In this document: positions 53,841 to 62,832 of the stretch, piece after piece
Numbering within the stretch: the stretch's first letter is position 1
Layout: every line of letters starts with the position of its first letter
Source: Cellulomonas timonensis
GTDB lineage: Bacteria > Actinomycetota > Actinomycetes > Actinomycetales > Cellulomonadaceae
DNA length: 64,000 bases
Assembly (NCBI RefSeq): GCF_900046455.1
Contig: NZ_FCOT01000013.1
Location: forward strand, 620,001 to 684,000
Direction of reading: 5' to 3'
Made by a program: the position numbers and the translations under genes
Notes under the pieces: model-generated
The model's database searches: none
The model's input: only the letters and a program-made list of their open reading frames with translations
Told to the model about the DNA's origin: nothing

Positions 53841-56582
53841 ATGGCGTCAGTGGAGCAACAGGTTCGGGGCGCGGACAGCGTCATCTCCCAGAACATCGCC
53901 AACTCAGTCGATGACCGAGGTTTCCTCTCTCAGAACGTGCTCGCCCAACTCCGGAACCTTGTCGAAGGGCTCACGGTCTGGGTGCACCTTAACGACAGCG
54001 CCGCGGAGTTCCGCTACGACCAGGTTGGGCCTGCGTTGGATGCGATCAGGGCGACGGCGAAGTTCCGGCTGCTGAGCAGGTTCCACAACCTGCTCCAGGC
54101 CAGCGCGTCGCACTACACGCTGGATCGCGATCCGTCTGAGCGGTTAATGCTCAAGTATTTTGAGTTCCTGCTCCGCACTCGCGATCTCGCACTGAAACAG
54201 CTCGGCATCGCGATCCTCGAGAACATCGACGAGTTCCCGATCGATCTCGATCCGTCGCTCCGTGAATACCACGAGAAGATCGCCGCCCGCGTTGACGCTG
54301 TCCGTGCGACGCCCGCGGCACCTCGTCGCGAGCGCTACTACGTTCACACGTCGCGGCCGTTCTTTGTCGGCGGCCGGATCTACTACGAGGTCACCTTCTC
54401 GCTCGCTCACAACTGGACGAGCAAGTTTGACCGCACGATCGCGTTCACCGACATCGACATGACCGACAAGTACGCCGCGTACCTGGACCTGTCGAGTGAG
54501 TCGATTGCTGTCCTGGGTCGGACCATGCCAGTTCTGATCATTAGGGCGTGGGAAGTCTCGATCCGGCCGTGCGAGTTCGACAACTTCGCTCGGTTCTTCG
54601 GCCAAGCATCGCGAGTCCAGTCCAGTCATACCGAGTACCGAAATCTGATGCGCTATCTGACGGAGACTCACTCGAGCCTCCTGGACCTCGTCGACATGTC
54701 GGATCAGGACTATGCCGGGATCCGCACCTGGGTGCTAAGTCAGACACAAGGAGCGGCGCAGATCTTTCCGGCGCTCGACGAAGCTCGAACGGTCATCCGC
54801 GCGAAGCGGCCAGGCTCCCGGGTGCTGCGGTACCTGCTGCTGCGGATGCGTAATCAGGTCATCAAGGCCCAGTACGACCCCACTCCGAACAGGTGGCTGT
54901 CCGGGCTCCGCCTCACATCTGCAAGCAGCCCGTTCGACACAATGCCATTTTGCACATCACCGCGCGGACACAATCCGCGCTTCTGGGACCTGGTTGACAG
55001 TATTGACACCGCAGGGCGTGCTCACGAACTGCTGGCGCGGCGCGTCCGAAGCAACGTCGAGCAGCACGGGGCGATCTACACGCCGACAGCCGAACTTGAC
55101 GACCTCGGTGACGTCGACGAGCTGATCGCCCGCCATAACCAGCTGCTCCCGCCGACGGACCGCCACGCGCCTCGCAGACTCGAACACGCTAACGGGCACG
55201 TCTTCATCGTCGGCTACGAGGACGACACCGTCGCGATCATCGAGAGCTTGCAGGACGCCGTTGGCGAGGGTCTCGATGGGCATGCCGACGATGTGCAGAC
55301 CTGGTTGGACGCGAACGCGGGGATGGTCGACGACGTCTCGAAGGCGGACGCCTTGAAGGCCCTGTTCGCACAATCGAACGTGGCTCTCGTCGTCGGCGCA
55401 GCCGGCACCGGAAAGTCGACGATGGTGAACCACATTGCCAACTACTTTTCTGACGAGCGCAAACTATTCCTCGCCCATACGAACCCGGCCGTCGACAACC
55501 TGAAGCGGCGCGTGAATGCACCAAACTCTGACTTCAGCACGATCGCGAGTCATATCAAGAGGAGCGACATCCTCGGCCCGAGGATCGACGTGCTCGTAAT
55601 CGACGAGTGCAGCACTGTGGACAACGCAAGCCTGCTGAAAGTGCTCAATAGCACCACGTTTGACCTGCTCGTGCTCGTCGGCGACGTTTACCAGATCGAG
55701 TCGATCCAGTTCGGCAACTGGTTCAGTCTCGCCCGCTCCTACATCCCGAAGGACTCAACCTTCGAGCTCACGAAGCCATTTCGGACCGACGACGACGCTT
55801 TGCTGACGCTCTGGGACAGGGTGCGGAGCCTCGACGATCGCATCGAAGAGTCGCTCTCGAAGAACGGCTACTCGATGGTGCTGGGGGAGGGCCTCTTCGA
55901 GCGTCAGAGCGAAGATGAGATCGTACTCTGCCTGAACTACGACGGCCTCTACGGCATTAACAATGTCAACCGGTTCCTGCAGGCCAGTAACCCTGGCCAG
56001 GCGTTCAGTTGGGGCGAGTCGATCTACAAGGTTGGCGACCCCGTGCTCTTCAACGATGCCGACCGGTTCCGACCCGTCATCTTCAACAACATGAAGGGCA
56101 CGATCGTCGCCCTCGACCGTTCGCCGGGCCGACTCACGTTCGACGTTGATCTGTACCGGGACCTCACCGCCGGCGACTTGTTCGGCACCGAGCTTCGCTG
56201 GGTTGGGGGCTCAGTCGTCCAGTTTGATGTCTTCGAACGAGCGAGCAGCGACGACGACGATGACATGGGCAACACGCTGGTGCCGTTTCAGATCGCGTAC
56301 GCCGTGTCGATTCACAAGGCCCAAGGTCTTGAGTTCGACTCGGTGAAGGTCGTGATCACGGATGCCAGCGAAGAGCGGATCTCGCACAACATCTTCTACA
56401 CGGCGATCACGCGAGCGCGCCGCCGGCTCGGCATCTTCTGGACGCCCGAGACGCAGCATCGAGTCCTGAGCAGGCTCGCGGTACGGGAGAACGTCAAGGA
56501 CGAGGCCCTTCTGAAGGTGCGCCGCGGGGTGGCGCCTCTGGCTAGCCGGCCGAAGCGGCACAGGGCACGACCCCCCGCGTAG
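53841..56582 (+). CDS. RecD-like superfamily 1 DNA helicase with a large unknown N-terminal half
   Basis: A 913-residue protein. The C-terminal half is a superfamily 1 helicase: Walker A GAAGTGKSTM (about 519-527), motif II VLVIDECSTVDN (about 585), motif III LVLVGDVYQIESIQFG and the C-terminal UvrD_C_2 motifs SIHKAQGLEFDSVKVVITD and NIFYTAITRARRRLGIFW. The first 500 residues carry no family I recognise; they contain YYVHTSRPFFVGGRIYYEVT and may bind nucleic acid or a partner. DNA-unwinding in defence or element replication is inferred from context. GC is lower than the chromosome. It converges on the RepL-like gene. Confidence 0.82.
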   Translation: MASVEQQVRGADSVISQNIANSVDDRGFLSQNVLAQLRNLVEGLTVWVHLNDSAAEFRYDQVGPALDAIRATAKFRLLSRFHNLLQASASHYTLDRDPSERLMLKYFEFLLRTRDLALKQLGIAILENIDEFPIDLDPSLREYHEKIAARVDAVRATPAAPRRERYYVHTSRPFFVGGRIYYEVTFSLAHNWTSKFDRTIAFTDIDMTDKYAAYLDLSSESIAVLGRTMPVLIIRAWEVSIRPCEFDNFARFFGQASRVQSSHTEYRNLMRYLTETHSSLLDLVDMSDQDYAGIRTWVLSQTQGAAQIFPALDEARTVIRAKRPGSRVLRYLLLRMRNQVIKAQYDPTPNRWLSGLRLTSASSPFDTMPFCTSPRGHNPRFWDLVDSIDTAGRAHELLARRVRSNVEQHGAIYTPTAELDDLGDVDELIARHNQLLPPTDRHAPRRLEHANGHVFIVGYEDDTVAIIESLQDAVGEGLDGHADDVQTWLDANAGMVDDVSKADALKALFAQSNVALVVGAAGTGKSTMVNHIANYFSDERKLFLAHTNPAVDNLKRRVNAPNSDFSTIASHIKRSDILGPRIDVLVIDECSTVDNASLLKVLNSTTFDLLVLVGDVYQIESIQFGNWFSLARSYIPKDSTFELTKPFRTDDDALLTLWDRVRSLDDRIEESLSKNGYSMVLGEGLFERQSEDEIVLCLNYDGLYGINNVNRFLQASNPGQAFSWGESIYKVGDPVLFNDADRFRPVIFNNMKGTIVALDRSPGRLTFDVDLYRDLTAGDLFGTELRWVGGSVVQFDVFERASSDDDDDMGNTLVPFQIAYAVSIHKAQGLEFDSVKVVITDASEERISHNIFYTAITRARRRLGIFWTPETQHRVLSRLAVRENVKDEALLKVRRGVAPLASRPKRHRARPPA

Positions 56583-56606
56583 GTAACGGGATCCTTCGAC
56601 AACCAA

Positions 56607-56632
56607 GCCCCGCCACCTTGAGCGTGGGGGGC
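56607..56632. terminator. Possible terminator after the helicase gene
   Basis: An imperfect GC-rich hairpin (GCCCCGCCAC paired with GTGGGGGGC, one bulge) lies 25 bases after the helicase stop, between convergent genes. No T-tract follows, so the call is tentative. Confidence 0.35.
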
Positions 56633-56816
56633 CGCTGGGTTGCGTTGTTCGTCTGCGGAGACGGCCGGCGACGTCGTGCGGGACCGGGGGAGGCGCCGCA
56701 GATCGCAGCGCTGGGGCTGCGGCAGTCCGTCCACCGCTCTCGTCGAGTTGGACCTCCCTCCTGACGGGGTTCTGGTCACGTCAGGGGCCGGTCGCCGTTG
56801 CGGTCAGCGGACCTGC

Positions 56817-57575
56817 CTAGACGTCGATGCGCGAGCGACGTCGCGAATCCCAAGCATGGAGTGCCTCTAGGCGTTCGTCGGCGCGTCCATGGAACGCGTA
56901 GCGCGGATTCACGGTCATCTGGGAAGTGTTTGAGCAGCCAGTGCGGGCGATGAAGCCGCCGTCTTCCAGCGACCGAAGCGCGCTTGCCCAACCTGCCCTG
57001 CTCATGCGAATGGCGTTCGCGGCGGCCTGGGTCGGGCCGAGTGGAGGAGTGGTGCTGCTGCCGGCCGCGACCAGGGCGATGAGTTGCAGCATCACGCGCA
57101 TCTGGCTGCCAGGCATGCGCGTGTCGATGAGTTGGACGATGGCGGGGACGAAGAGCTTGATCCATGGTCTGGCGGCGCGCGTTCCCGCGGAGCGCTCCAG
57201 GGTTGCGAGATGTCGCGAACTACTTCCTCGGAACGCGAGCTCAGGGTCTAGCTCCAGGTGCACGGCGCCGTGGACCCGACGCTTGCGGACCACGTCACCT
57301 CGCTGGAGCGCAGTCAGGCACGCGGAGATGGTGTCGGCGTCGCGGTTGAGCGTGGCTGCGACCGTGGCGTTGATCCACGGCGCGACGGTAGCGGACCCGA
57401 ACTTGAGGCAAGTCATCTGGTAGAGGACGAGTTCGATCGCCGCTGGCGGCAGGGTTGACATGCCGACCAGTGCGGACAGCTTGTGCTGATGGACCCTGAC
57501 CCAGGAGTGGTCCTTGATCACTCCGTCGTTGTCGATGCGTTGGGTGACGCGCATGGGCTTCTGGACATGGGACAT
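56817..57575 (-). CDS. Tandem RepL-like replication protein
   Basis: A 252-residue protein with two repeats of the RepL (plasmid replication) winged-helix domain: residues 24-128 and 137-240. Matching segments are SACLTALQRGDVVRKRR... LELDPELAFRG in the first and SALRSLEDGGFIARTG... MTVNPRYAFHG in the second. The Staphylococcus RepL proteins have one such domain in about 160 residues. The extra domain may allow a single chain to act as a dimer. RepL initiates replication of small plasmids, so this suggests the element can replicate, as some conjugative elements do. The ATG at 57575 has GGAGG five bases upstream; a GTG seven codons earlier is also open. Confidence 0.78.
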   Translation of the reverse strand: MSHVQKPMRVTQRIDNDGVIKDHSWVRVHQHKLSALVGMSTLPPAAIELVLYQMTCLKFGSATVAPWINATVAATLNRDADTISACLTALQRGDVVRKRRVHGAVHLELDPELAFRGSSSRHLATLERSAGTRAARPWIKLFVPAIVQLIDTRMPGSQMRVMLQLIALVAAGSSTTPPLGPTQAAANAIRMSRAGWASALRSLEDGGFIARTGCSNTSQMTVNPRYAFHGRADERLEALHAWDSRRRSRIDV

Positions 57576-57989
57576 GGGTGCCTCCGGCCGGGCCACGTCG
57601 GGTATGTGGCGCTGGGAGGCACGGTCCGCCCGGCGTCGTCGCGGTCAATTCCCGCACGCAAGTTGCGCGCGGCCTGCGCCCACGGCGGCTGGAGTTGCCC
57701 GGGGCGCAGGGCCTGTGGCGGATCTTCATCTGACCGGTTGCGGCCGGGGGTTCTGGGACGATGTCGGCGGCGGAGAGGCCCCTGACCTGCGGCGACGCAC
57801 CTACGAACTCGATGCCCTCTTTGGTCTGGCTTTGGGTTGGCGCGACGCGGGGAGGATCCTGCTCGCGGCCAGCGAGACGGCTCGCGAGGTTGTGGCTGCT
57901 GCACGAGTAGGTTACACGCGATGCACCGCGTCGTGGGGGCGTGACGGAGTCGGCGGGTCCAGGGATTCCCTGGACCCGCCGTGGTCGTG
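57576..57989. other. Upstream region of the RepL-like gene, no gene recognised
   Basis: About 400 bases hold the ribosome site of the RepL-like gene, and the region would be a natural place for its promoter or an origin. Frames on both strands have no recognisable product. I see no iteron array. A terminator-like inverted repeat occupies the right end. Confidence 0.4.
57951..57981 (-). terminator. Terminator-like perfect inverted repeat
   Basis: A perfect 15-base inverted repeat (CGGCGGGTCCAGGGA at 57951-57965, complement at 57967-57981) with a single central base lies 9 bases beyond the stop of the 79-residue gene, on its downstream side. It fits an intrinsic terminator for the minus-strand small-gene operon, though no T-tract follows. 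Confidence 0.6.
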
Positions 57990-58229
57990 CTACTGGAGGA
58001 ATTGCGGCAGTGGCATGCCAGCTGCGGTGATGATGCTGCGGACAGCCTCTCGGGTCTCTGCGACCTGCTCTGGGCTTGATGGCGCCGTGGCGGCGTTCCA
58101 TGTCGCGCCGCAGGGGCACTGCGGTGTGGTGCAGAGCATGATCCCGAGCATCCGGGACATGTCGAGGAGTAGTAGACGGTGTCCGTCGAGGTCGTGTGGG
58201 CAGTGACGGCACGCGGTCGCGTGGGTCAT
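57990..58229 (-). CDS. Small putative zinc-binding protein
   Basis: A 79-residue protein (MTHATACRHCPHDLDGHRLL). A CRHC pair near the start and a CTTPQCPCG cluster near residue 33-41 could bind one zinc ion. The C-terminal half is a helix (QVAETREAVRSIITAAGMPL). Its ATG overlaps the stop of the 107-residue gene (ATGA), so the two are translationally coupled. No family is recognised; small zinc-finger proteins of this size are common cargo of actinobacterial mobile elements. Confidence 0.6.
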   Translation of the reverse strand: MTHATACRHCPHDLDGHRLLLLDMSRMLGIMLCTTPQCPCGATWNAATAPSSPEQVAETREAVRSIITAAGMPLPQFLQ

Positions 58230-58549
58230 CGGATGCCGATCTGCCCCTGTGTTGGTTCGGGTTCGTCCTGGCACAGCGGGCAGGTGCCGTTTCTGCTGCC
58301 ACGGGTGTGTGAGGCCGTGGGGCGGCGGGTGAGCCAGATGGCAAGCCAGTGGCTGTAGCTGCGGGGGTTCTCGACCTGAAGTCGATCTTCGAGCTGGACC
58401 ATCGCCTGCCAGAGTTCGGCGGTCGGCAGGCCGTGGCTGCGGCGGTTCTCGATGAGCGCTTCGAGTTCTTCGTGCTTGCTGACGATGCGCTGTGCGGTGG
58501 TGAGGCGTGTTCGGTGCTGCCTCAGGAGTGGTGGGGCAAGAGTGCTCAC
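58226..58549 (-). CDS. Small hypothetical protein with a CxxC motif
   Basis: A 107-residue protein starting at GTG with AGGGAG six bases upstream. The first 75 residues form an amphipathic helical region with possible coiled coil (TTAQRIVSKHEELEALIENR, ELWQAMVQLEDRLQV). A short CPLC motif follows near residue 93. It is coupled by ATGA overlap to the 79-residue gene. I recognise no family. Its partner also has cysteine pairs, so the two may work together, which is inference. Confidence 0.55.
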   Translation of the reverse strand: MSTLAPPLLRQHRTRLTTAQRIVSKHEELEALIENRRSHGLPTAELWQAMVQLEDRLQVENPRSYSHWLAIWLTRRPTASHTRGSRNGTCPLCQDEPEPTQGQIGIR

Positions 58550-58810
58550 TGCGTGCTCCCTGGGTTGGACGTGCCCGATCCGGGTTGGATCGGTTCACGC
58601 GGAGCCCTTTGTGGGCTCGCCGGGGACCGTGGACGCGACGCCCGCCGCCACAAGGCAGCGGAGCGACATGGGGGAGCGGAGCCTCTCTCGAGGGGGGTCA
58701 CGTGGCGGCATCGTTGCCGTCCCGCCGCGGTCCGACGTTCGCCGAGCGTGGTGCCTGTGCGCTCTGAGTGGGGCGGTAGTGGCAGCGGCGTCGAATTTCT
58801 GCTGCGGTGC

Positions 58811-59614
58811 TCAGGAGGCCGCGTGTGTGGACGCGGCGTCGAGGTAGCGGGCGACTGCTGTCCGACGTGGGACGTGGTTGGGGTAGTAGAGGCATCTGCC
58901 TTTCAGGTGGGTGGAGAGCACGCGGGGCTGTCCGGCGTTGAGCCCGGCTTCGCGTTGGGTGAGGTCGCGTCGCACTGTCGCGCCGATGGAATTTCCGGTG
59001 TACCCCGGGCCTCCGAGCGCGGTGATGCGGCTTAGTACTTGGGTCGTGTCGAGGGCGGAGTTCGAGGCGAGGACTACGCGGATGGCTGTCTCGCGCAGGG
59101 TGCTGGCTGGGCTCAGAAGTGGGTTGGCCCGACCGCGGAGGGCGTGATGGCGTAGGACGATCGCGAGTAGTTGACCGAACGCGGCGTAGGTGTCGGCGGA
59201 GTCGCCGAGTGCGCGGCTGGGTGTGGGTGCGGCTGTGACGGTGTTGAGCATGTAAGTGGTGCGGTTGAGGTGTCGGATGACTGCGCACTCGATGACGCGC
59301 AGAGCGTCCGGGTCGGGCTCGGACCGCAGTGTCACGAGTGCGATGGTGTCGATGTCCAGGGCTGCCGCGTTGCGCACCCAGTGGGTTAGGGATGCCCATG
59401 GCCGGCCAGATGTTGGCGCCTCGGAGATGCCTGCGTATCCGGTGACCCGGTCGCGGCTACTGGGTTCGGTGCCGGTACCGGCCAGTAGATATAGGTGGCC
59501 GCCGAGCGTGGCGCGCCAGGAGTCATGAGTGCTGAGCGGCTCCGCGACGTCGGCTATGCGGATCTGGGCGTCGGGAAGGTTCACGGGCGGGCGCCAGGCC
59601 AGGGGGTTCTGCAT
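58811..59614 (-). CDS. GIY-YIG-like nuclease-fold protein (tentative)
   Basis: A 267-residue protein. Residues 40-125 resemble a divergent GIY-YIG domain: HLYLLAG (40-46) and VTGYAGISE (57-65) replace the two name motifs, R71 may be the conserved arginine, E109 in RVIECAVIRHL the catalytic glutamate and N124 in MLNTV the late asparagine. The C-terminal 140 residues are helical and unassigned (AALGGPGYTGNSIGATVRRD). If the fold call is right it would be a DNA-cleaving or DNA-binding element protein. It is a pattern-based reading without a database check. Confidence 0.5.
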   Translation of the reverse strand: MQNPLAWRPPVNLPDAQIRIADVAEPLSTHDSWRATLGGHLYLLAGTGTEPSSRDRVTGYAGISEAPTSGRPWASLTHWVRNAAALDIDTIALVTLRSEPDPDALRVIECAVIRHLNRTTYMLNTVTAAPTPSRALGDSADTYAAFGQLLAIVLRHHALRGRANPLLSPASTLRETAIRVVLASNSALDTTQVLSRITALGGPGYTGNSIGATVRRDLTQREAGLNAGQPRVLSTHLKGRCLYYPNHVPRRTAVARYLDAASTHAAS

Positions 59615-59912
59615 GCGCCCTTTCTATCGAGGGACACGGACACTGATAGTGATCGCGTTGAACGCATTGAGCTGCTGATGGGGATCGCGGATCGGCAACT
59701 TTCGTGCCTGGGTGAGATCTGCACTCAGACGGTCCCGGGCCTGAGTTCTTGGCTGATACTCGCGGTCCGGGTCGAGAGATTCGACGAGACGTGGAAGTTC
59801 GGCTTGGAAGCGCTACCGGGTATGCGTGACATCTGTGGGCGTGGATCGGCTGTTGCCTTATCCCAAGGTGCTACGGACGGTCAGGGCTGGGCGTGATGCT
59901 CTGCGCGTCCGG

Positions 59913-60269
59913 TCATGCCGAGGGGGGCGTTGCGTTCTCGCTTGGAAGTTCGTGGATTTCGACCGGCTCGATTGCGGTGCACGTGCGCGGGATCCAGAAC
60001 CGATAGTCGTGCGCGCCGCCCGCGGGGTCAGTCGTGAACTTGTGACGGTCGCCGACTCGGATGACGCCCACGTCGCCGTTCGTGGAAGAGACGCTGACTA
60101 GGGGTACCCACAGCCCGTCGTACGGCATGGGGGAGCTATCAGGACCGCGGTCGCGCAGGAGCCGCATGTAGTCAAGATCGAGGTAGCAGACGGTTGAGCT
60201 TGAGCTCCGGACGGCCCACAGGCCACGTTCGTCGAGTCGGAGTGCGGTCTTCTTCTTGTTTGTCGTCAT
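59913..60269 (-). CDS. Hypothetical element protein
   Basis: A 118-residue protein starting at ATG (MTTNKKKTALRLDERGLWAV). It is beta-rich with a central YLDLDYMRLLRDRG and a WVPLVSVSSTNGDVGVIRVGDRHKF segment. I recognise no family. It lies 75 bases downstream of hsdM on the same strand and could be the last gene of the restriction operon, though nothing links it functionally. About 300 bases between it and the GIY-YIG-like gene (59615-59912) hold no gene I can support. Confidence 0.5.
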   Translation of the reverse strand: MTTNKKKTALRLDERGLWAVRSSSSTVCYLDLDYMRLLRDRGPDSSPMPYDGLWVPLVSVSSTNGDVGVIRVGDRHKFTTDPAGGAHDYRFWIPRTCTAIEPVEIHELPSENATPPSA

Positions 60270-60344
60270 GGACCTCAGGGTGCTTGCTTCGTGCGCTCTG
60301 ACATTGAGGCCAGCATGGCCATCTTTCGCGTTGCAGAGGAGCCG

Positions 60345-61826
60345 TCAGGGGAGGCCTCGCGCCGACTCCAAGGCCGCGGCCACAGCCTCGAACTCCGCGA
60401 GGGCGGCAGTGAGGTCCTCGACGATCTCGCGGGCGATGATCTCCGGCGCGGGGAGGTTGTCGAGGTCCTCGAGTGATTCGTCGCGCAGCCAGGTGATGTC
60501 GAGGTTCGCCTTGTCGCGAGTGAGGAGCTCGTCGTAGCCGAAGGAGTGGAAGCGCTCGGTCTCGACCCGCTCTGAGCGCGGCTGGCCGGGGGCGTAGCTG
60601 GCGACGAACTCGTCGAGGTGGGCGCGAGTGAGCTGGTTCTGCTTGAGCGTGAAGTGCTGGTTAGTGCGCAGGTCGTACACCCACAGGCGCTCGGTCCACG
60701 GCTGCTCGGCGGCGGGCTTCTTGTCGAAGAACAGCACGTTTGCTTTAACGCCCTGCGCGTAAAAGATGCCCGTGGGTAGTCGCAGCATGGTGTGGAGGTC
60801 GAAGTCGCGCAGGAGCCGACGGCGCAGGGTCTCGCCGGCGCCGCCCTCGAACAGGACGTTGTCCGGCAGGACGACGGCGGCGCGACCGTTGATGTCGAGG
60901 ATCGTGGCGATGTGCTGCAGGAAGTTGAGCTGCTTGTTGCTCGTGGTGACGACGAAGTCCTGGCGCTCGATCTCCAGGTCCTCGCGGGCCTCGCGCCCGT
61001 CGGCTCCGACCATGGTCAGCGAGGACTTGCGCCCGAACGGGGGGTTGGACAGCACCACGGACCAGCGTCGACCCGGGTCGGCGATGAGGGCGTCCTTGAC
61101 CTCGATCAGCGAGTCGCCGTCTGCCTGCCCGATGCCGTGCAGGAGCAGGTTCATCGCGGCCAGTCGCGCGGTCCCGTCGACGAGCTCGACGCCGTGGGCG
61201 AAGTCGTCGCGCAGGTGGGCACGTTCCGGCGGGGTCATGTTGGCCGAGTCCCGGGACGCGAACTCGTGCGCTGCGAGAAGGAACCCGGCGGTGCCGCACG
61301 CCGGGTCGACCACGGAGTCATGCACGGTTGGCTGCACGCAGTCGACCATCGCCGAGATGATCGGTCGCGGCGTGAAGTACTGGCCCGCACCCGACTTGAT
61401 GTCCTCGGCGCCCTTAGCCAGCAGCGACTCGTAGGCGTCGCCCTTGATGTCGGTGCCTGTCTGGGACCACTGCTCGGCGTCAATGAGGTCGTGGATCAGG
61501 CGCTTGAGCTTGGCCGGGTCCTGGATGCGGTTCTGGGCCTTGCGGAAGATCGTGCCCAGCGTGCCGGGCTCCTTGGCCAGGCCGATCAGGATGCGGGTGT
61601 ACTCGACCTCGAGCTCGATGCCGTCCGCGTCGAGCAGCCGCTGCCAGGAGTACTCCTCGGGCAGAATCCGTTCGGCCTTGATCGGTCGGATCGCGCGTTC
61701 GTGGGCCATCTTGAGGAACAGCAGGTACGTGAGCTGCTCGGTGTACTCGATGGTGCCGACGCCGTCATCGCGCAGGACGTTGCAGTAGGACCAGAGCTTG
61801 TCGACCAGGCGACGGGCATCAGACAC
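60345..61826 (-). CDS. hsdM: Type I restriction-modification methyltransferase subunit HsdM
   Basis: A 493-residue N6-adenine DNA methyltransferase. The N-terminal helical domain (LVDKLWSYCNVLRDDGVGTI) precedes the catalytic domain with SAM motif DPACGTAGFLLAAH (about residue 173) and catalytic motif NPPFGRKS (about 259). HsdM pairs with HsdS to methylate the recognition sequence and with HsdR to cut. I start at the GTG of SDARRLVDKLW because it fits the family; the longer frame upstream is arginine/serine-rich and non-coding. It is the third gene of the operon hsdS-mrr-hsdM, 40 bases after mrr. No hsdR is in the window. Confidence 0.93.
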   Translation of the reverse strand: MSDARRLVDKLWSYCNVLRDDGVGTIEYTEQLTYLLFLKMAHERAIRPIKAERILPEEYSWQRLLDADGIELEVEYTRILIGLAKEPGTLGTIFRKAQNRIQDPAKLKRLIHDLIDAEQWSQTGTDIKGDAYESLLAKGAEDIKSGAGQYFTPRPIISAMVDCVQPTVHDSVVDPACGTAGFLLAAHEFASRDSANMTPPERAHLRDDFAHGVELVDGTARLAAMNLLLHGIGQADGDSLIEVKDALIADPGRRWSVVLSNPPFGRKSSLTMVGADGREAREDLEIERQDFVVTTSNKQLNFLQHIATILDINGRAAVVLPDNVLFEGGAGETLRRRLLRDFDLHTMLRLPTGIFYAQGVKANVLFFDKKPAAEQPWTERLWVYDLRTNQHFTLKQNQLTRAHLDEFVASYAPGQPRSERVETERFHSFGYDELLTRDKANLDITWLRDESLEDLDNLPAPEIIAREIVEDLTAALAEFEAVAAALESARGLP

Positions 61827-61866
61827 GCCGCGAGTGTAGGCCGCCGCCGGGCTGGGCGTACGCCTC

Positions 61867-62832
61867 CTAGAGCGCCTCGAAGAAGTCCTCGTCGAGCCGC
61901 TTGAGCGTGAAGGTCTGCTCGTCTTGCACTCCAACGTTGTTCAGCACCATCAAGTCCGCAAGACGGCGGCCGTCCACCAGAATGATGCGTTCGCGCAGGT
62001 AGCGCACGTACTCGAGCGCCTCGCGACTGAAGGAACTGGTGCTGATGAACACGCCACGGTCGGCCTGCTGGCCGTGCAGCGCGCCGACGAAGGCTTGGAG
62101 CGCCGGACGTCCAACGACGTTGTCGAACGCGTACCGCTTCGCTTGCATGTAGACCCGGTCCAGGCCCAGAGGGTCCTGCCGGATGATTCCGTCGATGCCG
62201 CCATCGCCGGTGCGGCCAGTCTGCTCGACCGCGCCAGAACGGCCGCCATAGCCCAGGGCCGTCAACACCTGCAACACCAGTCGCTCGAAGGCGACCGGAT
62301 CGACAGTCAACAGTCGGTCGAGAAGCTGACCCGAAACCAGCGCGGCGTTCTCAGCTGTGGCACGCTCGAGCAACTCCTGCGGGTCAGTCGCGTCGCGTAC
62401 CGCCCGTCCGATCGAAGGGGCCGGCATAGCGTTCTCGGGTGGCGTTGATGATGGCCCGTCGAACGTCCCGTCCTGCGGCTCTTCTCGGGACCTGCTGAGA
62501 AAGTCCTGGAACGCGTCAAACCTCTCAAGAACTCGCCTGTCGACCCGCTCAGGATTCGCTGCGAGGACTGCGCGACCAGCATTCGTGATGCGGGCAGTCG
62601 CACGGGCGGGACGTTCGATCGTGCCGGCCTGCGCGAGATAGGTGTTCGCCCAACCGATGCGGTTGTTCACCAGCCGAGCCTTCCCGCTTGGGAGGAGCAA
62701 CGCCTTGTCCTCCTCAGTCAGGTCGAAGTACTCACACAGCGCCGTCGTGATGTCGCGGACAGCCCAGGTTCGTCCGTCCGAAAGCAGCGCGAGCATCGGG
62801 CGCATGAACGACTCGTAGTCGGGCACGGTCAT
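61867..62832 (-). CDS. mrr: Mrr-like restriction endonuclease
   Basis: A 321-residue protein. A winged-helix Mrr_N domain comes first (MRPMLALLSDGRTWAVRDITTAL, RIGWANTYLAQAGTIE). The C-terminal Mrr catalytic domain (PD-(D/E)xK fold) follows: ALGYGGRSGAVEQTGRTGDG, D in GGIDG (about 212) and Q-x-K in VYMQAKRY (about 228), then GVFISTSSFS. Mrr-type enzymes cut methylated DNA. Its ATG overlaps the hsdS stop (ATGA), so translation is coupled. A modification-dependent nuclease placed inside a type I operon is unusual and could protect the element in a two-way manner. Confidence 0.9.
   Translation of the reverse strand: MTVPDYESFMRPMLALLSDGRTWAVRDITTALCEYFDLTEEDKALLLPSGKARLVNNRIGWANTYLAQAGTIERPARATARITNAGRAVLAANPERVDRRVLERFDAFQDFLSRSREEPQDGTFDGPSSTPPENAMPAPSIGRAVRDATDPQELLERATAENAALVSGQLLDRLLTVDPVAFERLVLQVLTALGYGGRSGAVEQTGRTGDGGIDGIIRQDPLGLDRVYMQAKRYAFDNVVGRPALQAFVGALHGQQADRGVFISTSSFSREALEYVRYLRERIILVDGRRLADLMVLNNVGVQDEQTFTLKRLDEDFFEAL

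Noticed and set aside
57514-58206. A 230-codon plus-strand frame spanning the repL-like start and the small genes
   Set aside because: It overlaps two better-supported minus-strand genes and has no recognisable domain.
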